From Dehalobacter sp. DCM (GTDB taxonomy: Bacteria > Bacillota > Desulfitobacteriia > Desulfitobacteriales > Syntrophobotulaceae), in assembly GCF_024972775.1 (NCBI RefSeq), contig NZ_CP092282.1:4245525-4309524 (forward strand): a DNA stretch of 64,000 nt. Reading direction: 5' to 3'. Each line of letters opens with the position of its first letter. Positions within the stretch are counted from its first letter, which is position 1. The notes beneath the pieces are model-generated. The model was not told where the DNA came from and ran no database searches. It saw only the letters and a list, made by a program, of their open reading frames with translations. Positions 24,543 to 32,991 of the stretch are shown here, piece by piece. The position numbers and the translations under genes were made by a program.

Positions 24543-25118
24543 CTATCCGATTGTAATTTCATTATATCCGTCTTCTTTTTTCTCTTCCTTAGTGTTGGGT
24601 TGGTTAGATTCAGGTTGATCCTCTTGATGTTGTGTTTCGCAGGTAACCGGTTTTTCACGCATCTTGTCCGCAGCATCCCTTACTTTGCTGCTAATTTCGT
24701 CTACAAATTCATTGACATTGACATCCTCGCCTTGTTCCTTTCTGACACGGATGCGGTATCCCATGAGATAAAGGACGACGAATGCTGCGATATCAATCCA
24801 TATGATCGGCAACGTGATCAACACGGCAATGATCAAGATGTTCAACGGAATATTCAGAAAAGTACTTCCAGCCTTTTCAATTATGATCCGGGTTGCAAAA
24901 CCTTTACGGATAAGCTCCCTGACCTTTTTGCCAAAACTCTTCGTATCTTTCTCTGCTTTTTTTTGATGTGCATTAGACTTAAATCCATGTTTCTTTTCAA
25001 ATTCAACAATCGCACTGATGAGATCGCCATTATTTTTTTCGAGAAGATCCTTAGCCTCAGAATAACTGCAATTGGTTCTTTTTCTCATCTCATCGATTTG
25101 TTCCAAACTGATAGTCAT
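24543..25118 (-). CDS. DUF4342 protein with N-terminal UBA-like domain
   Basis: Residues 1-45 (LEQIDEMRKRTNCSYSEAKD and on) form a UBA/EF-Ts-like three-helix domain that in translation factors binds other proteins. A DUF4342-type region follows (about 65-130) with a hydrophobic stretch near 90-125 that may sit in the membrane, then a long charged tail rich in Glu, Gln and Lys. GGAG lies ten bases before the ATG. Function is unknown. It is transcribed divergently from the MarR gene and stands alone. An overlapping plus-strand frame of similar length is antisense and not credible. Confidence 0.75.
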   Translation of the reverse strand: MTISLEQIDEMRKRTNCSYSEAKDLLEKNNGDLISAIVEFEKKHGFKSNAHQKKAEKDTKSFGKKVRELIRKGFATRIIIEKAGSTFLNIPLNILIIAVLITLPIIWIDIAAFVVLYLMGYRIRVRKEQGEDVNVNEFVDEISSKVRDAADKMREKPVTCETQHQEDQPESNQPNTKEEKKEDGYNEITIG

Positions 25119-25289
25119 GTAGTATCAACTCCATTTCTTTATTATGGCCTTATTCTAAACCCCCGCGATTAAACCGTACTAAGCAAATAATTAGAATTTA
25201 ATTAAAATTACCTTAATAGAAGCTTATAGTGGCTATTCATAGCACAAAAACGAGAAATATGACTATTTATTATAAATGCTTCTGGCGAA

Positions 25290-25318
25290 TTGACATAGCC
25301 AAAATTAATAATTATAAT
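25290..25318 (+). promoter_or_regulatory. Consensus sigma-A promoter of the marR/ABC exporter operon
   Basis: A perfect TTGACA (25290-25295), 17-base spacer and perfect TATAAT (25313-25318). The -10 region lies inside the small palindrome AATTATAATT, which could be the operator for the MarR protein itself. Confidence 0.85.
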
Positions 25319-25392
25319 TATTTTCGATGCGAAATATTTGCACAAGAAATATCAATGGTAATAGTGTCGTTGTAAGGAGGGATAATCTAAAA

Positions 25393-25830
25393 TTGGATAA
25401 AAAGTACAGCGAGGTGGATTTAGTCAAGCTTTTTTTCGAAATATTTAAGAGTTTCAAGCGAAACATGAGTAAGTGTTTTGTGGATAATGGTGTGACAATG
25501 CCGCAAGGAATGGTACTTACTGTCCTTACGCATCATGGCGAGATGAAAATCTCAGAATTAAGCAATGCCGTCAATTTATCGAACAGCACAATTTCCGGTA
25601 TTGTCGATCGATTGGAAAAACAGGAGCTTGTTATCCGAACTCGGAGTGAGGATGATCGACGGATCGTCTATGTTAAAGCAAGTCCAAAAGCGGAATCATT
25701 CCATAAACAACACCATGACATGATACGCCAAAACATGGAGAAGATGCTAAGCAAAGCAACCCCGGAGGAAATTGAGAAAATATATGATGGGCTGACCGTA
25801 TTAAAAAAAGTATTAAATCAAGATACATGA
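25393..25830 (+). CDS. MarR-family transcriptional regulator
   Basis: A winged-helix repressor, 145 residues from the TTG at 25393, which has AAGGAGG twelve bases upstream; the frame is open further from an ATG at 25327 but that extension is unlike the family. It shows the MarR fold: MPQGMVLTVL, the recognition helix region LSNSTISGIVDRLEKQELV, and the wing DDRRIVYVK. It is the first gene of an operon with two ABC exporter genes, so it probably represses drug or metabolite efflux and is relieved by a ligand. A perfect promoter lies just upstream. Confidence 0.92.
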   Translation: MDKKYSEVDLVKLFFEIFKSFKRNMSKCFVDNGVTMPQGMVLTVLTHHGEMKISELSNAVNLSNSTISGIVDRLEKQELVIRTRSEDDRRIVYVKASPKAESFHKQHHDMIRQNMEKMLSKATPEEIEKIYDGLTVLKKVLNQDT

Positions 25831-25903
25831 TTCTCTGCTTCCGCGCATATTAATATCGTTGCTTTACGTCTTCCAAAGTATAATCTTAGAAAGGATACCC
25901 TAT

Positions 25904-27631
25904 ATGCTGAAATTATTTCGGTTTTTAAAGCCGTATCGATTAATGATTATCGGTGTCGTCATCATGGTTTTCCTTCAATCCATGGGCGACCTTTATCTGC
26001 CGACACTGATGGCGGATATTATCAACGAAGGCGTTATGAACGGAGATACTCAGAAAATCCTGCATATCGGCGGAATTATGCTTCTGGTCGCCGGTGCGGC
26101 TACCTTCTGTTCCATAATCGCCAGTTACTTAGCCTCAAAATCAGCCGTGGGATTAGGCACGATTCTGCGCAGTAAGATTTTTAATCGCGTAGAAAGTTTT
26201 TCTCTTCATGAATTTGACAAGATTGGCACGTCAACCCTGATTACGCGAACGACGAATGATATTACCCAGATTCAGATGGTGACCATCCTGATTCTGCGTA
26301 TGATGATCAGCGCACCCATTATGGCCGTCGGCGGCATTATTCTGGCATTGCGTCAGGATAAGGAGTTGACTTGGGTTCTTGCCGTTTCGATTCCCCTTCT
26401 GGCAATTATTGTCGCCTTCATCGCGTCGAAAATGATCCCGCTGTTTCGGAAGATCCAATTCAAAATTGACAAAATCAACTTGGTACTGCGGGAAAAGCTG
26501 ACCGGTGTACGTGTTATTCGAGCTTTTAATACCATCGAGTTTGAAAGAAAACGTTTTGAAGCCGCTAATGTTGATTTAACTAACACCTTTATTAAGGTCA
26601 ATAAAATTATGGCCTTTATGATGCCGTCCATCATGCTGATTATGAACCTGACCTCACTGGCGATCCTCTGGTTCGGCGGCATCCGCATCAGTGTCGGTGA
26701 TATGAGCCTTGGTGCCCTGACTGCATTTACACAGTATGCCATGCAGATTATGTTTTCGATGCTGATGCTGGCGATGATGTTTATCATGGTACCCCGCTCC
26801 CAGGCTGCGGCTATTCGTATCAATGAAGTACTTGATACCCAACCTGAAATACTTGATGCCAGGGAGCTTAAAGATTCCTTCTTAGGCAAAGGCTATGTCG
26901 AATTTAAAGATGTTACCTTCAGTTATCACGGGGCCGAGGAGCCAGCGATTCGGAACATTACATTTGCTGCCAGACCCGGCGAAATTACGGCGATCATCGG
27001 CAGTACCGGCGCAGGCAAATCCACGCTTATCAATCTTATTCCTCGTTTTTATGATGTCGACAGCGGCAGTATCCTGATTGACGGAGTGGACATCAGAGAA
27101 ATTTCCCAGGAAAACCTGCGGCGGAAAATCGGGCTTGTCCCCCAGAAAGCGATTCTTTTTTCTGGGACGATCGCGGACAATATCCGCTTCGGATATGAGC
27201 AGGCAACAGATGAAGAAGTCAGCCATGCTGCTGAAGTAGCACAAGCATCCGAATTTATCGACAAAATGGACGGCCGGTATGATCATAAAATCGCTCAAGG
27301 CGGTTTAAATGTATCCGGCGGACAGAAACAGCGTCTGGCTATTGCCCGAGCCCTGGTCCGCAAACCGGAAATCTATATTTTCGATGATAGTTTCTCCGCT
27401 CTGGACTTTAAAACCGATGCTCGCTTGCGGGCAGCACTGAAAAAAGAAATTGCTGAATCTACCGTTCTAATTGTTGCACAGCGGGTGGGGACTGTTATGG
27501 ACGCTGATCGGATCATCGTCCTGGATAACGGTCGGATAGCCGGTATCGGCACACACAAAGATTTGCTGAAAAGCTGTGACGTCTATCATGAAATTGTTTC
27601 ATCCCAGCTGTCTGAGGAGGAAATAGCATGA
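25904..27631 (+). CDS. ABC exporter half-transporter A (degenerate ATP site)
   Basis: One half of a heterodimeric type IV multidrug-like exporter. The 575 residues have six transmembrane helices, then a nucleotide-binding domain with Walker A (GSTGAGKST) and signature VSGGQKQ. The catalytic Glu after Walker B is Asp (YIFDDSFSALD) and the H-loop His is Gln (VAQRV). This pattern marks the non-hydrolysing site of heterodimers such as TM287/288. The ATG at 25904 has AAAGGAT upstream. The next gene, the catalytic half, overlaps its stop by four bases (ATGA). Confidence 0.94.
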   Translation: MLKLFRFLKPYRLMIIGVVIMVFLQSMGDLYLPTLMADIINEGVMNGDTQKILHIGGIMLLVAGAATFCSIIASYLASKSAVGLGTILRSKIFNRVESFSLHEFDKIGTSTLITRTTNDITQIQMVTILILRMMISAPIMAVGGIILALRQDKELTWVLAVSIPLLAIIVAFIASKMIPLFRKIQFKIDKINLVLREKLTGVRVIRAFNTIEFERKRFEAANVDLTNTFIKVNKIMAFMMPSIMLIMNLTSLAILWFGGIRISVGDMSLGALTAFTQYAMQIMFSMLMLAMMFIMVPRSQAAAIRINEVLDTQPEILDARELKDSFLGKGYVEFKDVTFSYHGAEEPAIRNITFAARPGEITAIIGSTGAGKSTLINLIPRFYDVDSGSILIDGVDIREISQENLRRKIGLVPQKAILFSGTIADNIRFGYEQATDEEVSHAAEVAQASEFIDKMDGRYDHKIAQGGLNVSGGQKQRLAIARALVRKPEIYIFDDSFSALDFKTDARLRAALKKEIAESTVLIVAQRVGTVMDADRIIVLDNGRIAGIGTHKDLLKSCDVYHEIVSSQLSEEEIA

Positions 27632-30600
27632 GCGAAGTAAATAACACCCAGCAATCACGGCCGAACAGCAATCAGCGCAGACCTTTCGGTCCGGGCAGTG
27701 GCCCCGGCGGCGGTCCCGGCGGACATTTCGGAGCGCCGACTGAAAAAGCCAAGAATTTCAAAGGCAGTCTCCGCAGGCTGATTCGATATTTAAAACCACA
27801 TAAACGCAATCTGATCATTGTCCTGATCTTTGCCGTAGCCAGTACATCTTTTACGATTGCCGCACCGAAAATCAGCAGTAAAGCGATCAATAATCTTCAG
27901 GAATCCTATATGGCCCGTACGATGCTGAATAAAATGTCCGATGCGCAGACACAGGCTGTCGACAGTATCACCACCCAACTCACCGATGCCCAAAGCAAAG
28001 CCGTCGATCAGATCAGCCAAAATATGACCGAAGCCCAGACCACGGCGGTGGATGCCATCGAACAAAAAATAGGGGATGCCCAGAGTAAGGCAGTATCTGG
28101 AATTGTCATGCAGATGTCTGCCGTCCAGAAATCGATGCTAGCTCAGTTTAAAGCGATGACGGCCGCCCCGATCTCCGCTTCAACTGCAATTCCTCCTGCG
28201 CAGCAGACTCAGATGACTCCGGAAACCCTAAAAGCAATTCAGGAGTTCGTGAAACTGCCGCTAATTGACACCATCAAAGATTCTTCAACTAGAAATGCTA
28301 CAATCATCAAGATGCTCGACCTGCTGCAGAGTATGCCCGCCACAGGACAGCCTTCCCAACAGTTTGATGCTGACTCCGTCGCCGCAATGAAGACACTGCT
28401 TAATCTTCCGATGATCAATTCTATTTCAAATCCCGAGAAAAAAGCACAGATTACGATCCGGGTTATGAACGCGTTTCAGGCTATGCCAAGTACCAGCAGT
28501 ATCTCTTCCGCATCAATGGACGCTGCTACGGTAAAAGCGGTAAAAGATCTCTTGCAGTTGCCGCTCTTGGCCAATACGGAAGATCCTCAGGCTAAATCCG
28601 CCCTGCTTTTGCAAGTGATCGCGGTCTTTAAAATCATGCCATCCTCGGCACTGACCGGTGACAATACATCAGAAACTACTGATAAGATCGATCCTGAAAC
28701 GCTGGATACAATCGAAGAATTAACCGCGCTGCCTTCTTTGGATTCATTGACAGATGCTCAGACGAAAGCGGCTACCGCAATCAACATGCTGGATTTATTG
28801 AATCAGATGCCAAAACCGGCGGATACTACTTCCGACACCGCTACTAGCACTGACACCGACAGTCCCGAGACCATTACGGAGATCGATCCGGAGATGCTCA
28901 GTACACTCAAAGCGTTTCTGCAGTTACCGATGCTGAATACGCTTACTGACGCCCAGCAAAAAGCAGATGTCTCCCGGCAGATTATTGAACTTGGCAAGAA
29001 GATGTCCGCCAATACCGATTCGGGTATGACACTGTCGGATACGAAAGAGAATGTATCTTTTACAGATGACCAGATTAACAACGCTATCGATGCCATTGCT
29101 AAGACCAATGGCGAATATAACTTCCATTATATCGGTATGATCGCCTTGATCCTGATTGCGATATACCTAATCAGTGCCTTGTTCAGTCTGATCATGGGAC
29201 TCGTGATGTCAGGCGTTTCTCAGCGTACAGTGTACGACTTACGGCGGGAAGTCGATAACAAGCTGCCCAAACTGCCCTTGAAATATTATGATATGCACCC
29301 GTATGGCGATATCCTCAGCCGCGTGACCAATGACATCGATACAATTGCCAATACCTTGCAGCAAAGTTTGACCCAAATCATTACCTCTGTCATCACCATT
29401 ATCGGGTATATCATCATGATGCTGACAATCAGTCCGGCACTCACCCTCATCGTCATTTTTTCCCTGCCGCTCTATGCCATTGCCACCATGGCAATAGCGA
29501 AGAAGTCCCAGAAATATTTCGCTGCCCAGCAAAAAGAGCTCGGTGATCTCAGCGGCCATGTTGAGGAAATGTTTAACGGGCATAAGATTGTCAAAGCGTT
29601 TGGTAAGGAGAACGATGCCATTGAACAATTTGAAGCGATGAACAGCAGGCTTTTCACGGCCGGCTGGAAAGCCCAATTTGTATCAGGCATCATGTTTCCA
29701 CTGATGAACTTTATCAGTAATCTGGCTTATGTCGGCATTTGCGTCCTCGGTGGCATCTGGATCACCCGAAGTCTGCTGGGATTGGGTGATATCATTGCCT
29801 TCATTCAGTATTCCAGATCCTTTACCATGCCGATCATCCAGACCGCCAATATCGCCAACATTATTCAGTCGACGGTCGCCTGTGCCGAACGTGTTTTTGA
29901 AATTTTGGATGAACAGGAAGAGATCCCCGACAGCCCGGAAGCGGTTACCCTCAGTGCGCCTAAAGGCGATATTCAGATCGAACATGTCAGTTTCCGCTAT
30001 AAAGACAATGTCCCTTTGATCGAGGATATGAATCTGAACGTGAAGTCAGGCGATACCATTGCCATCGTTGGTCCCACCGGCGCCGGGAAAACGACGCTGG
30101 TCAACCTCTTGATGCGTTTCTATGAGATCAATTCAGGAAAAATCAGCATTGACGGTGTCGACATTAAGGATATGAAACGCAGCGAGCTGCGTAAGCTGTT
30201 CGGAATGGTACTTCAGGACACATGGCTGTTTAACGGGTCTATCCGAGACAATATTGCCTATTCCAAAGAAGATGCAACAATGGATCAAATTGTTCAGGCT
30301 GCCAAAGCGGCGTACGCCGACCACTTTATTCGGACTCTTCCAGAAGGGTATCATACGATTCTGAATGAAGAAGCGACGAATATATCCCAAGGACAAAAAC
30401 AGCTTCTGACAATTGCCCGGGCAATCCTGGCCGATCCGGCGATTCTAATCTTAGACGAAGCGACCAGCAGTGTGGATACCCGTACAGAAGTACTGATCCA
30501 AAAAGCGATGGTCAATCTAATGCGAGGCCGTACCAGCTTTGTTATCGCTCATCGTCTTTCTACCATCCGAGAAGCCGAAATGATCCTGGTGATGAATAAT

Positions 30601-30708
30601 GGCAGTATCATTGAGGTGGGCAATCACAAGGAACTTCTGGCTAAGGGCGGTTTTTACAGTGATCTCTACACCAGTCAGTTTGCCGGGGAAGACGAGACTG
30701 CTGTTTAA
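27628..30708 (+). CDS. ABC exporter half-transporter B with large repeat-built extracytoplasmic insertion
   Basis: The partner half, 1026 residues against about 600 usual. A Gly/Pro-rich tail (17-36) precedes helix 1 (about 58-78). Between helix 1 and helix 2 (about 500-525) lie some 400 extra residues. They contain 15-residue repeats at 105, 120, 135 and 150 (DAQSKAVDQIS type), then five longer repeats starting at 196, 246, 297, 354 and 419 (pattern PE-L-AI---LPL---). The ATP domain has Walker A at 815 (GPTGAGKTT), ISQGQKQ, ILDEATSS and a canonical H-loop (IAHRLST). The catalytic Glu is therefore here. The insertion should face outside and may bind cell wall, substrate or a partner. Function of the insertion is unknown. 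Confidence 0.93.
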   Translation: MSEVNNTQQSRPNSNQRRPFGPGSGPGGGPGGHFGAPTEKAKNFKGSLRRLIRYLKPHKRNLIIVLIFAVASTSFTIAAPKISSKAINNLQESYMARTMLNKMSDAQTQAVDSITTQLTDAQSKAVDQISQNMTEAQTTAVDAIEQKIGDAQSKAVSGIVMQMSAVQKSMLAQFKAMTAAPISASTAIPPAQQTQMTPETLKAIQEFVKLPLIDTIKDSSTRNATIIKMLDLLQSMPATGQPSQQFDADSVAAMKTLLNLPMINSISNPEKKAQITIRVMNAFQAMPSTSSISSASMDAATVKAVKDLLQLPLLANTEDPQAKSALLLQVIAVFKIMPSSALTGDNTSETTDKIDPETLDTIEELTALPSLDSLTDAQTKAATAINMLDLLNQMPKPADTTSDTATSTDTDSPETITEIDPEMLSTLKAFLQLPMLNTLTDAQQKADVSRQIIELGKKMSANTDSGMTLSDTKENVSFTDDQINNAIDAIAKTNGEYNFHYIGMIALILIAIYLISALFSLIMGLVMSGVSQRTVYDLRREVDNKLPKLPLKYYDMHPYGDILSRVTNDIDTIANTLQQSLTQIITSVITIIGYIIMMLTISPALTLIVIFSLPLYAIATMAIAKKSQKYFAAQQKELGDLSGHVEEMFNGHKIVKAFGKENDAIEQFEAMNSRLFTAGWKAQFVSGIMFPLMNFISNLAYVGICVLGGIWITRSLLGLGDIIAFIQYSRSFTMPIIQTANIANIIQSTVACAERVFEILDEQEEIPDSPEAVTLSAPKGDIQIEHVSFRYKDNVPLIEDMNLNVKSGDTIAIVGPTGAGKTTLVNLLMRFYEINSGKISIDGVDIKDMKRSELRKLFGMVLQDTWLFNGSIRDNIAYSKEDATMDQIVQAAKAAYADHFIRTLPEGYHTILNEEATNISQGQKQLLTIARAILADPAILILDEATSSVDTRTEVLIQKAMVNLMRGRTSFVIAHRLSTIREAEMILVMNNGSIIEVGNHKELLAKGGFYSDLYTSQFAGEDETAV

Positions 30709-30766
30709 AACTTTAATAGTACCCTTAATTATTTACCGATTAGTTTTAGTGACGACTTAAGCACTT

Positions 30767-30815
30767 AAAACTCGTACCAGCTTATTTTTGATTGCTGATA
30801 CGAGTTTTTTCTTTT
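30767..30815 (+). terminator. Terminator of the marR/ABC exporter operon
   Basis: AAAACTCGTACCAGC pairs with GCTGATACGAGTTTT (one mismatch) and is followed by TTCTTTT. It lies 60 bases after the exporter stop. Confidence 0.88.
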
Positions 30816-30874
30816 GTATATCTCAATTTTTCTTCGGTATATATCTATTGTTAATAATGACGAAGTTTTAAAGA

Positions 30875-31780
30875 TTAGTTCACCGTCTCATAACTTTCAA
30901 CCTTATTCCGGCCTTTCCTTTTGACATGGTACAGGGCCTTGTCGGCCTGCGCAATCAGCTCATCCATGTCGCATGATAAATCAGGAAAAGAAGATATGCC
31001 AATGGATAACGTCAAGCATTCATTGGAATTAGCTTCACTGAAGCGAAATTCGTGATTACTAAATGCTTTTCTTAAACGCTCCATGACCCCACTGGCTTCA
31101 TGGGCATTGATATCCGGCATAATGACTAAGAACTCGTCTCCCCCGTAACGAAAAACGATATCGGACTTCCTGAGTGTTGAATTGAGAAGCTGCGCCGTCT
31201 TTTTTAACACCTCGTCGCCGCTATAATGCCCATACGAATCGTTGTACTGCTTAAAGTAATCGATATCAATAATACAGAGGGCCAGAGGCTTTTGACTCCT
31301 TACGGCTCTGCTCATCTCCTGATCTAGTCTTTGCTTAAAATACCGGAAATTATACAGTTCCGTAAGACCATCCGTGATGGATAGCTTTTTAAGCAGTTGC
31401 TGTGTTTTCCAATTGTGCTCGACGACGACGGCGATAATAGTTGAAGCAAAAAAGTTCGTTGCGGTTAAAATCAATTCTCGAAGAAAAAAAGGGTTATCAT
31501 GTCTGATCCAGATATTCAAGGGATCCGCCACGGCCAAAACGCTGCAGACGAAAGCGACAAAAAGGCCAATATATCCAAAAAGAAGCGGTGCTATTAAGGT
31601 GATAATCAAGATTATACTACCGGCTATGGTCCCCGGCATGACCTTAAGATGACCAAAAACAAACACCCCAATGAGAATGCCAATGATGATACAGCTGGCA
31701 GCTAATTTTCGATTATTGGACATCCGCTCTTTGAGCAATGCCTCCAAATCCCGACTGATTTTATTTATTTCACGAATCAT
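30875..31780 (-). CDS. Membrane diguanylate cyclase (GGDEF)
   Basis: Makes cyclic-di-GMP. The first 125 residues hold about four hydrophobic helices, resembling a DUF4118-type sensor region, followed by a short linker. The GGDEF domain has the metal and substrate motifs IDIDYFKQYND and YGGDEF. An inhibitory RxxD site (RKSD) lies five residues before GGDEF, so product feedback is likely. AAAGGGG lies upstream of the ATG. Its leader contains a run of hairpins and no gene. The signal is unknown. Confidence 0.93.
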   Translation of the reverse strand: MIREINKISRDLEALLKERMSNNRKLAASCIIIGILIGVFVFGHLKVMPGTIAGSIILIITLIAPLLFGYIGLFVAFVCSVLAVADPLNIWIRHDNPFFLRELILTATNFFASTIIAVVVEHNWKTQQLLKKLSITDGLTELYNFRYFKQRLDQEMSRAVRSQKPLALCIIDIDYFKQYNDSYGHYSGDEVLKKTAQLLNSTLRKSDIVFRYGGDEFLVIMPDINAHEASGVMERLRKAFSNHEFRFSEANSNECLTLSIGISSFPDLSCDMDELIAQADKALYHVKRKGRNKVESYETVN

Positions 31781-31808
31781 TTGAGTATATACCCCTTTTT
31801 AAGTAAAA

Positions 31809-31899
31809 CTTGGCTGGCGCCAAGTCCTCAGACGAAGACGGCAGCTATAGCTGCACTTAAGTATTCAGAACGTGAATCAAACTTTCTGGGACAGAAAGT
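31809..31899 (-). other. Run of short hairpins in the leader of the diguanylate cyclase gene
   Basis: Successive stems: CTTGGCTGGCGCCAAG (31809-31824), a wobble stem at 31824-31839, the perfect palindrome GCAGCTATAGCTGC (31841-31854) and ACTTTCT/AGAAAGT (31881-31899). It may be a structured 5' leader or a dispersed repeat. It does not match the c-di-GMP riboswitch features I know. Confidence 0.45.
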
Positions 31900-31925
31900 C
31901 ACTTAGAGTTTTTCTGATATACTAA

Positions 31926-31949
31926 GAAAAAACAACCGGTTCCGGTTGT
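31926..31949 (-). terminator. Terminator of the pgi-phosphohexomutase-corA operon
   Basis: On the minus strand ACAACCGGAACCGGTTGT is followed by TTTTTTC. It lies 65 bases after the CorA stop. Confidence 0.75.
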
Positions 31950-32014
31950 GATAAAGCCTAATATCAATATCGACAAAATACAACATTTCTTTAGTAAATT
32001 TCACAAATAATAAC

Positions 32015-32959
32015 TTATCGCAACCAATGTTTTTTCCAGAAAAGAATAAGAACGGCGCCGATGATCATAACCGATATAAGATAAAATACCGGCAAGGCAT
32101 AGGTCGAGTGGGCCAATGGCATATGCTGAAAGTTCATCCCGAAAAATGACGTTAACAGATTGATGGGCAGAAGGATCGTGGCCAAAAGAGTGAGTACTTT
32201 CATAATATCATTGGCGCGATTGTCATTAGCCTGTTGATATGTCTCTAAAAGCACTTCGATCAATTCATGCGTCTGACGGGCATTTTCGAGTTTCTGCTGA
32301 GTTTCGGCGACAAGGTCCTGCCACGATGGGGTGCCGTTATCATACCTGTCCATTGCTGAAAGCCTGCGGAAAATAGTACCATGCGCATTGAGCGATTTCT
32401 TGAACCCAAGTATTTTTTTATGCAGCTGGATGATTTGGCTTCTTTGTCGCCGGTGAGGATTTTCCATGATATCTTCTTCGATCTGGTTCATTTCCTCTTC
32501 CAGCATTTCTAATTGTTCTTGATGGTGGTCAAGTATTGTCATGCCTAAAAGCTGGGCCAGATCGGAAGGTGTTCGCAACAAATCCCTTCGCGCCCAGTCC
32601 GCTATCCGTTCTATGTCGATCCAGTCGTTCTTCAGCATCGTGATGTTATGCCGCGTTAAAAAAAGTTGTATATCCTCTTCTTTATTATTGGAGTCAAAAT
32701 CACTGTAGCGGACTAAAAACAGGGATGGATTTAGTCGTTCAAAGCGATAGTCCGTACATTGCAGCAAAGAAGGCAGCCCATCCAGGGTGTGGTTAATGTC
32801 ATCAGTATCTGGTAAGCGCGCTAAGTGTTCGGCTAAATTGCTCCATTCCGCACTATTGAACAATGATAGGGTAAAACGGGGTAGTCCTCCCTCTATCAGC
32901 TTATCCGTAAGCGAGTCTATTTTATCTATCCCGTTTATGGAAATAACATAGTGTTCCAT
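32015..32959 (-). CDS. corA: CorA-family divalent cation transporter
   Basis: Magnesium (or related divalent metal) channel. The 314 residues have a long cytoplasmic N-terminal domain with coiled-coil helices (about 130-240) and two C-terminal transmembrane helices, the first ending in the family motif GMN (FFGMNFQHMP). GAGGTGAAGG precedes the ATG. It is the third gene of a run with glucose-6-phosphate isomerase and a phosphohexomutase, with a 32-base gap. The metal cannot be told from sequence. The motif and topology make the family certain. Confidence 0.93.
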   Translation of the reverse strand: MEHYVISINGIDKIDSLTDKLIEGGLPRFTLSLFNSAEWSNLAEHLARLPDTDDINHTLDGLPSLLQCTDYRFERLNPSLFLVRYSDFDSNNKEEDIQLFLTRHNITMLKNDWIDIERIADWARRDLLRTPSDLAQLLGMTILDHHQEQLEMLEEEMNQIEEDIMENPHRRQRSQIIQLHKKILGFKKSLNAHGTIFRRLSAMDRYDNGTPSWQDLVAETQQKLENARQTHELIEVLLETYQQANDNRANDIMKVLTLLATILLPINLLTSFFGMNFQHMPLAHSTYALPVFYLISVMIIGAVLILFWKKHWLR

Positions 32960-32991
32960 AGACCCTTCACCTCAATATCACTATATCATAT

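Noticed and set aside
24600-25172. Plus-strand frame of 190 codons opposite the DUF4342 gene
   Set aside because: Cys/Phe-rich with no family features; the minus-strand gene has a recognisable domain and a ribosome site.
31801-31900. Known c-di-GMP riboswitch
   Set aside because: The conserved GEMM core could not be found.
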